Source: PLanc-01 sp035342095 (lineage in GTDB: Bacteria > Planctomycetota > Phycisphaerae > Sedimentisphaerales > Anaerobacaceae). From it: 64,000 nt of DNA. Made by a program: the position numbers and the translations under genes. Location: positions 1-64,000 of the forward strand of contig DAOQWL010000007.1 in the NCBI GenBank assembly GCA_035342095.1, read 5' to 3'. The notes below the pieces were generated by a model. The model made no database searches and was not told the DNA's origin. It was given only the letters and a program-made list of their open reading frames with translations. Position 1 is the first letter of the stretch; each line of letters starts with the position of its first letter. This document shows, piece after piece, positions 27,781-35,307 of this stretch.

Positions 27781-30012
27781 ATGACCAAGAGAAATCCGAC
27801 GCTCGGGGGCACGATGCAAAGGCCGTCCGCTGGCAGGGGCGCCGCGGATGCCGCGTTGACGCCGAAGGAGGTCCTGGGGATGCTCCGCCGGCACCTCTGG
27901 CTGATCTTCTTCACCACGATCCTCGGCGCCGGCCTCGGCGGCGGCGGCTGGTATCTCGCCTGTCGATTCCGCCCGCTCTACCAGGCCCAGACCCTCATCA
28001 AGGTCCTGCCTCCCGTCGAGACCGATCCCATGGAGATCGTGGCCTCCCAGGTGCAGCAGGACATCCAGTATGGGCACCGTGTCTCGCTTGCCAACCTGAT
28101 GAAGAGCCAGAACAGCCTGCAACGACTCCTGCGAAACGACCAGGTCCGCGCGACGAGTTGGTACCGCCAGACCGCGAAGGGCCGCGGCGGCGCCCTGGCC
28201 GCGTTGCAGTACCTGGAGAAGAACCTCCGCGCCTATCCTCATCGCGAGGCCGAGCACATCATCGTCTCGATGACCTGCGGCCATCCGTCGGAGGCGGCCC
28301 TGATCGTCAACAACATGGCCAAACTGTTCATCACGGACCACGGCGACACGGAGAGACAGGATGTCACGGACAAGCTGGTCGAATTGACCGCCCGCCAGAG
28401 CGCAGTCGAGAAGGACATCCTCACCAGCGAGCAGGCGTTGCAGGAGGTGCGGGAGAGGACCGGGATCACCGATCTGGAAGTCCCCGCGACAGGACGCTAC
28501 TTCCAGAACACGATCACCATCCGTCTGAACGACCTGGAGCTGCAGAAGAACGAGCTCGATCTGGCGGTCGGGCAGATCAAGACGGACATCGAAAACCTCA
28601 GTCGCCTGGCGCAGGGACCGATCACCGAACAGGTCGCGCACCTGATCGAGCGGGACCCGGTCATGATCGCGCTGGCCCAGCAGATCGCGCTGCTGGAGGC
28701 CCAGTTGTCCGGGCGGCTCTCCAAATTCGGCGAGAATCATCGCAGCGTCCGCCAGGCGCAGGAGCAAATCCAGGAGCTCCAGGCCAAGAGGGACCTGCGT
28801 AAGACCGAGATCGCGGAACAGACCCGTCGAGCCAACCTCCAGAACGCCCAGGATAACCTCCGCGTGCTCGATGCGCGCCTGGTGGAGCTGGATCGCATGC
28901 GCGAGGCCGCCCAGGGGCAGCAGAAGGCCCTGGACGACGCCCGTGCCGAGTACGGGCGACAGATGAAGATCCGCGACGAACGGACCGAGACCCTCAACCA
29001 GATCAAGACGCAGATCGAGAAGCTGCGGATCATGGTCAAGGCCCCGGACACGCCCAAGATGCAGCTCCTGGGCGAGGCCCCGGCGCCGCTGGAGATGGTG
29101 GTCTCGCGCAGCATGATCCTGTGGATTCCCGGCGGGACCCTGCTGGGACTGATCTTCGGGCTGTCGATGGCGTTCCTCGTCGAGATGCTGAACGACCTCG
29201 TCCGGACCCCCAGTGACATCCGTCGGTTCCTCCACATCCCGCTGCTGGGGATCATCCCCGACGCCGCGGAGGATCGCGCCGTAGACGACGTCGATCTGTG
29301 CCACGTGGTGGACGAGGCGCCGTATTCGCTGACCGGGGAGTGCTACCGCCGGTGTCGGACCCATCTGGAGCTGTCGTTCGAGGGGACGTTCAAGACGCTG
29401 CTCGTCGCAGGCGGCCAGCCGGGCGACGGCCGGACCTCGGTCGCGTGCAATCTGGCCGAGGCGTTCGCCGCCAAGTACGAGAGAGTGCTCCTGATCGACG
29501 GCAACCTGCGCCAGCCGGGCTTGCACCTGGTCTTCCCGCGCGACGCGGCACCGAGCGAGGCCATGCGTCCCGGCGTAACGGATGTCCTGACCGGCGAGTG
29601 CGACTGGGCCGATGTGATCTCGCCGAGCGGCCTGCTGGGCCTGGACGTCGTCTACGCGGGTCCGCCCACGCCAAATCCCGCGGAACTGCTGGCCAGCCCT
29701 CGGATGAAGGACCTGATCGAGAACGCGGCCAAGGAATACGACCGAGTCATCGTCGACACGCCGCCCGTGCTGCTGGTCAGCGACGTCAAGATGCTGGCGA
29801 GACTCGCAGACGCGACGATCCTCGTCTTCAACGCCGCGACTACCAAGCGAGGGGCCGCCGAGCGGACGATCTTCGAGCTTCAGGACGTGGGCGCCCATGT
29901 CGTCGGTTGTGTCTTGTTCGGCGTCGAGGCCATGAAGGGCGGCTACTTCCGCCAGCAGTTCAAGGCGTATCGCCGGTATCTCAAGGGACAAATGGCCGCG
30001 GGCTCCGCATGA
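27781..30012 (+). CDS. Wzc-like chain-length protein with altered tyrosine-kinase domain
   Basis: A 743-residue inner-membrane protein: Wzz domain with transmembrane helix (about 38-62), long periplasmic coiled coil (about 190-430), second helix (about 445-468), then a cytoplasmic BY-kinase domain. Key residues deviate: Walker A reads GGQPGDGRTS, with R551 where kinases have Lys, and Walker A' reads D573-G-N575-L-R577, with Asn for the second Asp. Walker B VIVDTPP (D659) is intact. The C-terminus has only three spread tyrosines (YFRQQFKAYRRYLKG). It may be a pseudokinase that still sets chain length, or a working variant. Position in the operon supports the exopolysaccharide role. Confidence 0.83.
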   Translation: MTKRNPTLGGTMQRPSAGRGAADAALTPKEVLGMLRRHLWLIFFTTILGAGLGGGGWYLACRFRPLYQAQTLIKVLPPVETDPMEIVASQVQQDIQYGHRVSLANLMKSQNSLQRLLRNDQVRATSWYRQTAKGRGGALAALQYLEKNLRAYPHREAEHIIVSMTCGHPSEAALIVNNMAKLFITDHGDTERQDVTDKLVELTARQSAVEKDILTSEQALQEVRERTGITDLEVPATGRYFQNTITIRLNDLELQKNELDLAVGQIKTDIENLSRLAQGPITEQVAHLIERDPVMIALAQQIALLEAQLSGRLSKFGENHRSVRQAQEQIQELQAKRDLRKTEIAEQTRRANLQNAQDNLRVLDARLVELDRMREAAQGQQKALDDARAEYGRQMKIRDERTETLNQIKTQIEKLRIMVKAPDTPKMQLLGEAPAPLEMVVSRSMILWIPGGTLLGLIFGLSMAFLVEMLNDLVRTPSDIRRFLHIPLLGIIPDAAEDRAVDDVDLCHVVDEAPYSLTGECYRRCRTHLELSFEGTFKTLLVAGGQPGDGRTSVACNLAEAFAAKYERVLLIDGNLRQPGLHLVFPRDAAPSEAMRPGVTDVLTGECDWADVISPSGLLGLDVVYAGPPTPNPAELLASPRMKDLIENAAKEYDRVIVDTPPVLLVSDVKMLARLADATILVFNAATTKRGAAERTIFELQDVGAHVVGCVLFGVEAMKGGYFRQQFKAYRRYLKGQMAAGSA

Positions 30013-30141
30013 GATTTACGATTTACTATTTACGATTTGTGGTTTAGTATCGTCGCCATGTCGGTCTGTGCGCCGCGGGAGTGGATACGCAGCGGCGGGA
30101 GACCGAATCGAAAATAGTAATTCGTAAATCGCAAATTCCGA
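30012..30141. repeat. A/T-rich palindromic repeat cassette, copy 3
   Basis: The left arm at about 30012-30044 (GATTTACGATTTACTATTTA, then another unit) pairs with the reverse complement of the right arm at about 30106-30138 (AAAATAGTAATTCGTAAATC). It starts at the stop codon of the Wzc-like gene and ends just before the epimerase start, as in copies 1 and 2. Confidence 0.75.
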
Positions 30142-30149
30142 GGGTTCGG

Positions 30150-31085
30150 ATGGACAAGTTCTTGGTGACGGGCGGAGCCGGATTCATCGGCTCGAATCTC
30201 TGCAAGCGTCTGGTGACGGAAGGATGTTTCGTCCGCGTCGTGGACAATCTCCTGACCGGCAAGCGAAGCAACCTGGCCGCGATCATGGACAAGATCGAGT
30301 TCGTCGAGGCGGACATGGGCGACCCCGACGTGGCCCGCTCAGTCATGCAGGGCATCGACGTGGTCCTGCACGAGGGGGCGCTGCCCTCGGTCCCGCGGAG
30401 CGTGGACGATCCCGCCAGCAGCCACCGGCACTGCGTGGACGCGACGTTCACACTGCTGCTGGCCGCGCGTGACGCCCGCGTGAAGCGGTTCGTCTACGCC
30501 GCCAGTTCCTCTGCCTACGGCGACACGCCCACCTTGCCCAAGGTCGAGACGATCCGCCCGGACCCGCTGAGTCCCTACGCGGTCGGCAAGCTCGTCGGCG
30601 AGCACTATTGCTCGGTGTTCGCGAAGGTCTACGGCCTGGAGACGATCGCGCTGCGATACTTCAACGTGTTCGGGCCGCAGCAGGACCCCGCCAGCCAGTA
30701 CGCCGCGGCCATTCCCGCCTTCGTTACCGCCATCCTGCGGGACCAGCCCCCGACCATCTACGGCGACGGCGAACAGAGCCGCGATTTCACGTATATCGAC
30801 AACGTCGTACATGCCAACTTGCTGGCCGCCCGCGCGAAGAAGACCGCCGGCCAGGTCGTCAACGTCGCCTGCGGCGAGGCCGTCACGGTCAACGCGATCA
30901 TCGCCATGATCAACCGCCTGCTCGGCAAGAGCGTCAAGCCGAACTACGTCCCCGCCCGCGTGGGCGACGTGAAGCACTCGCTCGCGGACATCACCGCCGC
31001 GAGAGAGCTGATCGGCTTCGAGCCCGTCGTCCCGTTCCGCGAGGGCCTCGAAAAGTCCATCGATTGGTACCGCCGCAACCTCTGA
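30150..31085 (+). CDS. NAD-dependent nucleotide-sugar epimerase/dehydratase
   Basis: A 311-residue extended short-chain dehydrogenase. The NAD-binding motif TGGAGFIGS is at 7-15, the catalytic Ser is in YAASSSAYGD, and Y143-x3-K147 (YAVGK) completes the active site. RYFNVFGPQQDP and DGEQSRDFTYIDNV match UDP-GlcNAc/UDP-glucose 4-epimerases (WbpP/GalE-like). It probably makes a precursor for the exopolysaccharide encoded by the neighbouring genes. The ATG at 30150 is used because the nucleotide-binding fold starts there; the frame upstream is repeat sequence. Confidence 0.88.
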   Translation: MDKFLVTGGAGFIGSNLCKRLVTEGCFVRVVDNLLTGKRSNLAAIMDKIEFVEADMGDPDVARSVMQGIDVVLHEGALPSVPRSVDDPASSHRHCVDATFTLLLAARDARVKRFVYAASSSAYGDTPTLPKVETIRPDPLSPYAVGKLVGEHYCSVFAKVYGLETIALRYFNVFGPQQDPASQYAAAIPAFVTAILRDQPPTIYGDGEQSRDFTYIDNVVHANLLAARAKKTAGQVVNVACGEAVTVNAIIAMINRLLGKSVKPNYVPARVGDVKHSLADITAARELIGFEPVVPFREGLEKSIDWYRRNL

Positions 31086-31244
31086 AGCTGTTCGGTGATT
31101 CTATCAATCAGGCGGGCTTGTCTGTCTCAGGTCAGCGGACGGTCTTTTCCGTTGACCTACTGCTCCAGAGGACATATGCTACTCTTGGACGGTGCGCTGC
31201 TTGGCAGTTCGCCGTGGGATTCTACTGTGAGCTGGGGTCGAGCT

Positions 31245-32297
31245 ATGTTCAAACGAGTGACGGTGAGAAACTTCCGCGCCATTACCGACCTGAGCGTTGA
31301 TGGCCTAAGCAGGGTGAATCTGTTTGTCGGGCACAATGCGTGTGGAAAGACGTCGCTGCTGGAAAGCATATTCTTTCTCATCGGAGCAACAAACCCAAGA
31401 CTCCCTGTCAGCGTGAATACTTTCCGAGGGTTCCCCTATGTGAGTTTGGCCCTCTGGTCGACGTACTTCCACAATATGGATGTCACTGTGCCGGTCGAGA
31501 TTCGCGGCAACGAGACGGATAGTGGGGACGAACAGCGACTTGTCATACGCCCTCGCTACGAGCATCCTAGATCAGACACAGAGGTTTCGTCACCAGCGTT
31601 GTCCGGCGGGTGGGTGCGTACGGTCTCTACAGCCGTCGGGAACATAAATGGGCTCGAACTCGAGTACTCAACTTCATCTGACCTCTCGCCGGTTGTGTCG
31701 AGGGTGTTTGTGAAAGGTGGGGAGGTTATGGAAGAAGGGGCGCGGGTGCGCCTGCCCACAGGCGCATTTGTGTTGCCCATGGAAAAAGATCTCCGGGATC
31801 GATTCAGCGAGATTCAGCGGAAGAAACAGGTTGCGGACGTAATCTCACTGTTGAGGGAAATCGAACCAGCAATTGCAGATCTGAGATTGCTGGACCCTCC
31901 AGGAGTGCTGCACGGCGACGTGGGTGCTCCTGAGCTCGTGCCGGTGAACCTGATGGGCGGCGGGATGATGAAGCTACTCACCACGGGCCTTATGATGCTC
32001 ACGTTGCAGGACGGATATGTGCTCATAGATGAGATTGAGAACGGACTGGATTACTCATCTCAGCGGAAGCTGTGGGACGCGATCTTCAGTTGGTCGCAGA
32101 AGTTGAACATCCAGGTATTTGCAAGCACGCACTCTGTGGAATGCATCAGAGCTTTCAGTGATCGCGCAGAAGGCGAGTTGTTCGAAGTGGATGCCAAGCT
32201 GTTTCGCATCGAACGCAACGAGAGCAAGTTCAGGGCCGTCGAGTATACGCGGGAGTTACTCGCCGAGTCTCTGGACAGCAATTGGGAGGTGCGATAG
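31245..32297 (+). CDS. AAA/ABC-type ATPase of a two-gene ATPase-TOPRIM cassette
   Basis: A 350-residue cytoplasmic ATPase of the RecF/OLD-like, ABC-type group. It begins MFKRVTVRNFRAITDLSV, Walker A is GHNACGKT (29-36), an ABC-like signature is LMGGGMMK, Walker B is VLIDEIEN (259-266) and the switch His is H296 in STHSVE. No nuclease domain is fused. GGGG precedes the ATG at 31245; the frame is open further upstream with no family-like sequence. Its TAG overlaps the GTG of the next gene by one base, so the two products very likely work together. Hand counts put it near 50% G+C, while flanking genes are nearer two thirds. Family context suggests anti-phage defence; proof is lacking. Confidence 0.82.
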   Translation: MFKRVTVRNFRAITDLSVDGLSRVNLFVGHNACGKTSLLESIFFLIGATNPRLPVSVNTFRGFPYVSLALWSTYFHNMDVTVPVEIRGNETDSGDEQRLVIRPRYEHPRSDTEVSSPALSGGWVRTVSTAVGNINGLELEYSTSSDLSPVVSRVFVKGGEVMEEGARVRLPTGAFVLPMEKDLRDRFSEIQRKKQVADVISLLREIEPAIADLRLLDPPGVLHGDVGAPELVPVNLMGGGMMKLLTTGLMMLTLQDGYVLIDEIENGLDYSSQRKLWDAIFSWSQKLNIQVFASTHSVECIRAFSDRAEGELFEVDAKLFRIERNESKFRAVEYTRELLAESLDSNWEVR

Positions 32298-32929
32298 TGG
32301 CAGGCGAAGGACCGAGGACCATCACGAAGAGGAACGTGCTGGCTGTCGAGGGGGAGGACGACAGGAATTTCTTTGAAGCCCTGCTACGCCACATGGGCAT
32401 TGTCGACGTGCAGATCGAGCCGGTTGGCGGCAAGGATCAGTTCAAGAACAAGCTTCCCGCATTGCCGAAAACGCCCGGTTTCTTCGACGCGAATGGGGTT
32501 TCATTCGTCCGGCATTTGGCCATTGTCCGAGACAAAGGTGATGACCACGCTTTCGAGAGCATCGCGAACATCGTGAAAGCAGCGGGTTTCACACCACCGC
32601 TTGCCAGTGGCCGGTTCTCAGATGGGGCTCCACGCGTGGGGATCTTCATCATGCCGGGCCAGGGTGTTTACGGGACGATGCTGGAGGACCTGTGCCTGGA
32701 GACGGTCAAGAACCATCCGGCAATGGACTGTGTCGGGCCATTTGCTGAATGCATACGGGGTCTGACGCATCCGCCTCGCAGCCCATCCAAGGCGAAGTGC
32801 CAAGCCTTTCTTGCTGCCCAAGTAGAAATCGCCAATGCCGTAGGTGTGGGCGCGCTCAAGGGGTACTGGAACCTGAACTCACCGGCCTTGGATGGGTTGA
32901 AGGGATTCCTGAGCCAGATGAGATGTTGA
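32297..32929 (+). CDS. DUF3226 / TOPRIM-like partner of the ATPase
   Basis: A 210-residue protein matching DUF3226. TOPRIM-like acidic motifs are visible: E18 with D21/D22 in AVEGEDDRNFF, and D79-x-x-D82-D83 in VRDKGDDH. VGIFIMPGQGVYGTMLEDL and the basic PPRSPSKAKCQAF segment are typical of the family. The fold suggests a metal-dependent nuclease or primase-like effector, controlled by the upstream ATPase. The GTG start at 32297 has GGGAGG 7 nt before it and overlaps the ATPase stop (TAGTG). The pair recalls PARIS (AriA ATPase with AriB TOPRIM, DUF4435) but the second protein belongs to a different family. Confidence 0.75.
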   Translation: MAGEGPRTITKRNVLAVEGEDDRNFFEALLRHMGIVDVQIEPVGGKDQFKNKLPALPKTPGFFDANGVSFVRHLAIVRDKGDDHAFESIANIVKAAGFTPPLASGRFSDGAPRVGIFIMPGQGVYGTMLEDLCLETVKNHPAMDCVGPFAECIRGLTHPPRSPSKAKCQAFLAAQVEIANAVGVGALKGYWNLNSPALDGLKGFLSQMRC

Positions 32930-32980
32930 CCTGCATTGCCACACTGCACGCCCGACCCGCAGGTTCTTGACTCTGCCTTG

Positions 32981-33427
32981 TCACTGCTGAGCTGCCGGCG
33001 GCTGAAGCTGGGTGCGGAGGGACTGGCCCTCCTGGATCAGCTCGTCGCGGGTGGGATAGACCTTGGGCGCCAGGTCGAAGGTCCAATCATACGCCTTCAC
33101 GATCCGACCGGGCCAGAGAACCTGGGCGAAGAAGTCGAACGGCGGGTAGTCGAGCACAGGGGCCTTGAGCCTGCGGTGCGTGTTGAGCGTCTCGTAGCCT
33201 TCCTTGCCCGCGCGGACCCAGTAGTCGCCATACCAGTTGAACGGCACCGTCACGGGCGAGACCCCGATCTCCTGGTCGTTCAGCACGACCACGGCGCCCT
33301 GCGGCTCCGTGTTGATCGTCAGCGTCCGCTCCACACAGCCCGCCGGGAGAATGGCCGCCAGGCACAGGGCGAGACCGAACCATTTTCGACTCTTGATCTT
33401 TGATCTTCGATTTCTTGGCATTGGCAT
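32981..33427 (-). CDS. PEGA domain lipoprotein
   Basis: A 148-residue exported lipoprotein with signal peptide and lipobox LPAGC (C31). Residues 35-75 form a PEGA domain (LTINTEPQGAVVVLNDQEIG, then VTVPFNWYGDYWVRAGKEGY), a beta-rich surface module. The rest (PPFDFFAQVLWPGR) is common in small Planctomycete lipoproteins. Codons about 5-16 (RNRRSKIKSRK) are encoded by a run of short A/T-rich repeat units, as if intergenic repeat had become part of the signal peptide. It lies 12 nt downstream of the AAA gene and may be co-transcribed with it. Confidence 0.78.
   Translation of the reverse strand: MPMPRNRRSKIKSRKWFGLALCLAAILPAGCVERTLTINTEPQGAVVVLNDQEIGVSPVTVPFNWYGDYWVRAGKEGYETLNTHRRLKAPVLDYPPFDFFAQVLWPGRIVKAYDWTFDLAPKVYPTRDELIQEGQSLRTQLQPPAAQQ
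33388..33420. repeat. A/T-rich short repeat units inside the lipoprotein start
   Basis: CTCTTGATCTTTGATCTTCG followed by ATTTCTTGG is a degenerate tandem of 7-nt units like those in the intergenic cassettes. It is read through as the basic N-region of the PEGA lipoprotein. Confidence 0.5.
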
Positions 33428-33439
33428 CCGTTCCTGTCC

Positions 33440-34927
33440 TCATTCCGCAATCACACACCGTCCTTTGGCCCACAGACGCAGCGCCGCCACCTTTTCCGCC
33501 ATCGTCGCCGACAGGGGGGGTGAGCTCTTCAACGCCGCGACGATCCTGTCTGTGTCGAGGTCGGCCTTGGCCGCGTAGGCGTCGTGCAGGGCCGCGATCA
33601 CCGCCTGTTCAATCTCCGAGCCGCTGTGGTCCTGCGACGCCTCCGCGAGCACATCCAGGTCGAAGCGGGCCGGGTCGCGCCCGCGCTTGCGGAGGTGGAT
33701 CGCGAAGATCTCCTTGCGGACCTCGCGCGTGGGGAGGTCCACAAAAAAGATCTCGTCGAAGCGTCCCTTTCGCAGCAGTTCCGGCGGGAGGGCTTCGATA
33801 TCGTTGGCGGTCGCGACCACGAACACCGGCATCTGGTGCTCCTGCATCCAGGTGAGCAGGGTGCCGAACATTCGCTGGGAGAGCCCGCCGTCGGCGCTGC
33901 GGCTGGCTGCGGACGCGAACGCCTTCTCAATCTCGTCGATCCACAGGATCACCGGCGCCATCATCTCCGTCTGGCGCAACGCCTCGCGGAGGTTCTTCTC
34001 CGACTCCCCGATGTAGCTGGCGTACAGCGTGCTCGGGTCCAGTCTCAGCAGGGGTTGCTGCCAGGCGGTGGCGATCGCCTTGGCGCACAGGCTCTTGCCC
34101 GCGCCCTGGACGCCCAGCATGAGCACGCCCTTGGGCGGGACGATCCCGAAGGCCTTGGCCTCGGGACTGAACACGTCCTTGCGGTGGTTGAGCCATCTCT
34201 TGAGGTTGGCCATGCCGCCGATCTCGTCGAGGTCCAGCGGGGTCTGGATGTACTCGAGCAGGCCGCCTTGCTGGATCATGCGCCGCTTGTTGGCGATGAT
34301 GACGTTGATGTCGTCGTCGCTGAACCGCCGGTCGACCGCGACCGCGTCGCTGATGACCCGCACCGCCTGGCGGCGGGTGAGCCCTCGCAGGTTCCGCACG
34401 ATGGTGTCGAGGCCCTTCTGGGAGATGCCGATCTCGATCGGCTTCTTCCGGCGGAGTCGGCTCAGCGTGGCGCGGATGATCTCCTGAAGCTCCTGCTCGT
34501 CCGGATAGGAGATCTCGAACGGGCGGGCGTACGTCTTGATGACCTCGGGCAGATTCCCGCTGCTGTCGATCATCACGATGGTGATGCCGGTCTTGTGGAA
34601 GTTGTCGACGAGGTCCCGCAGGATGCGGAGGGCCTTGCCGCTCTTGAGGTGGTCGGCGAGGTCGAGCGTGACGCAGATCGATCCGGGCTTGGCTTGCGCC
34701 ATATTCAACAGTCCCGCCGCGGGCACGTCCGTATCGGAAATGCACGGGCCGCCGTCGATGGCGCCGTCGCGGACGCCGTCTGCGACAGACCAGACCCACA
34801 GGTCGCGTTTGAGCTTGGCTGCGGTCTTGCGCACGATCTCCAGAGCGTACCGCTCCTCGTGCGTCACGACGGAGATGCAGTAGCTGCCTCCCTCAATCAG
34901 TTGCTCGAATCGTTCGAAATCATTCAT
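33440..34927 (-). CDS. AAA+ ATPase, Ycf46-like
   Basis: A 495-residue cytoplasmic AAA+ protein. The N-terminal half (1-240) is the Ycf46-type domain (YCISVVTHEERYALEIVRKT; NLRGLTRRQAVRVISDAV). The ATPase domain has Walker A GVQGAGKS with K278, Walker B VILWIDEIEKAF, and the arginine fingers in LLRKGRFDEIFFVDLP. ExxYIGESEKNLR is the usual pore/linker region. Members are found in chloroplasts, cyanobacteria and Planctomycetes; the cyanobacterial one affects photosynthetic CO2 use, but the general function is unknown. The ATG at 34927 has AAAGGA directly upstream; the upstream open frame is repeat sequence. Confidence 0.85.
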   Translation of the reverse strand: MNDFERFEQLIEGGSYCISVVTHEERYALEIVRKTAAKLKRDLWVWSVADGVRDGAIDGGPCISDTDVPAAGLLNMAQAKPGSICVTLDLADHLKSGKALRILRDLVDNFHKTGITIVMIDSSGNLPEVIKTYARPFEISYPDEQELQEIIRATLSRLRRKKPIEIGISQKGLDTIVRNLRGLTRRQAVRVISDAVAVDRRFSDDDINVIIANKRRMIQQGGLLEYIQTPLDLDEIGGMANLKRWLNHRKDVFSPEAKAFGIVPPKGVLMLGVQGAGKSLCAKAIATAWQQPLLRLDPSTLYASYIGESEKNLREALRQTEMMAPVILWIDEIEKAFASAASRSADGGLSQRMFGTLLTWMQEHQMPVFVVATANDIEALPPELLRKGRFDEIFFVDLPTREVRKEIFAIHLRKRGRDPARFDLDVLAEASQDHSGSEIEQAVIAALHDAYAAKADLDTDRIVAALKSSPPLSATMAEKVAALRLWAKGRCVIAE

Positions 34928-34984
34928 TCCTTTACCTCGGCCCGGTCCTGCACTCTTCGCGGGTGTTCCCGACGTGCCGTCAGG

Positions 34985-35170
34985 ATACCGCAAAGGTCCG
35001 CCGTCGGCAAGCTCGCGCGTGCGGGCGGGTACATGACCATATTTGCACGCGTGCCATGGGGGTTCATAGAAACCCTGGATTGTCATTCCCGCGAAGGGAA
35101 TCCACTTCCTGGGACATGTCGTATCCCACGGCTTGTGGATTCCTGCTTGACGCAGGAATGACAGCGTCTG
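34985..35170. repeat. dispersed palindromic repeat, second copy
   Basis: Two head-to-head units face each other: TGTCATTCCCGCGAAGGGAA near 35089 and TGGATTCCTGCTTGACGCAG near 35140, followed by GAATGACAG. The stretch from about 35026 is similar to the reverse complement of 98-185. The 380-nt gap between the AAA gene and pheT contains nothing else recognisable. Confidence 0.7.
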
Positions 35171-35307
35171 GCCCATGCCTGGTCGCACCACGGGAGGCCG
35201 TAACAGCGGTGGTGCACCCGACGCGAGTGCTGAGACGCGCTGTTGACAGGCAGGCTGATTGAGGGTAATCTACTGGGTTTCTACCGCTTTCTGTAAGGGT
35301 GTGCGAC

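Noticed and set aside
22918..29991. A 7-kb open frame on the minus strand opposite the exopolysaccharide genes (2357 codons)
   Set aside because: It mirrors several well-supported plus-strand genes in high-G+C sequence; its translation is rich in Arg, Leu, Gly and Val with no domain, so it is a codon-bias shadow.
33440..35191. Longer version of the Ycf46-like protein starting near 35191
   Set aside because: The extra 88 residues translate the dispersed palindromic repeat; the ATG at 34927 has a ribosome site and the family start.
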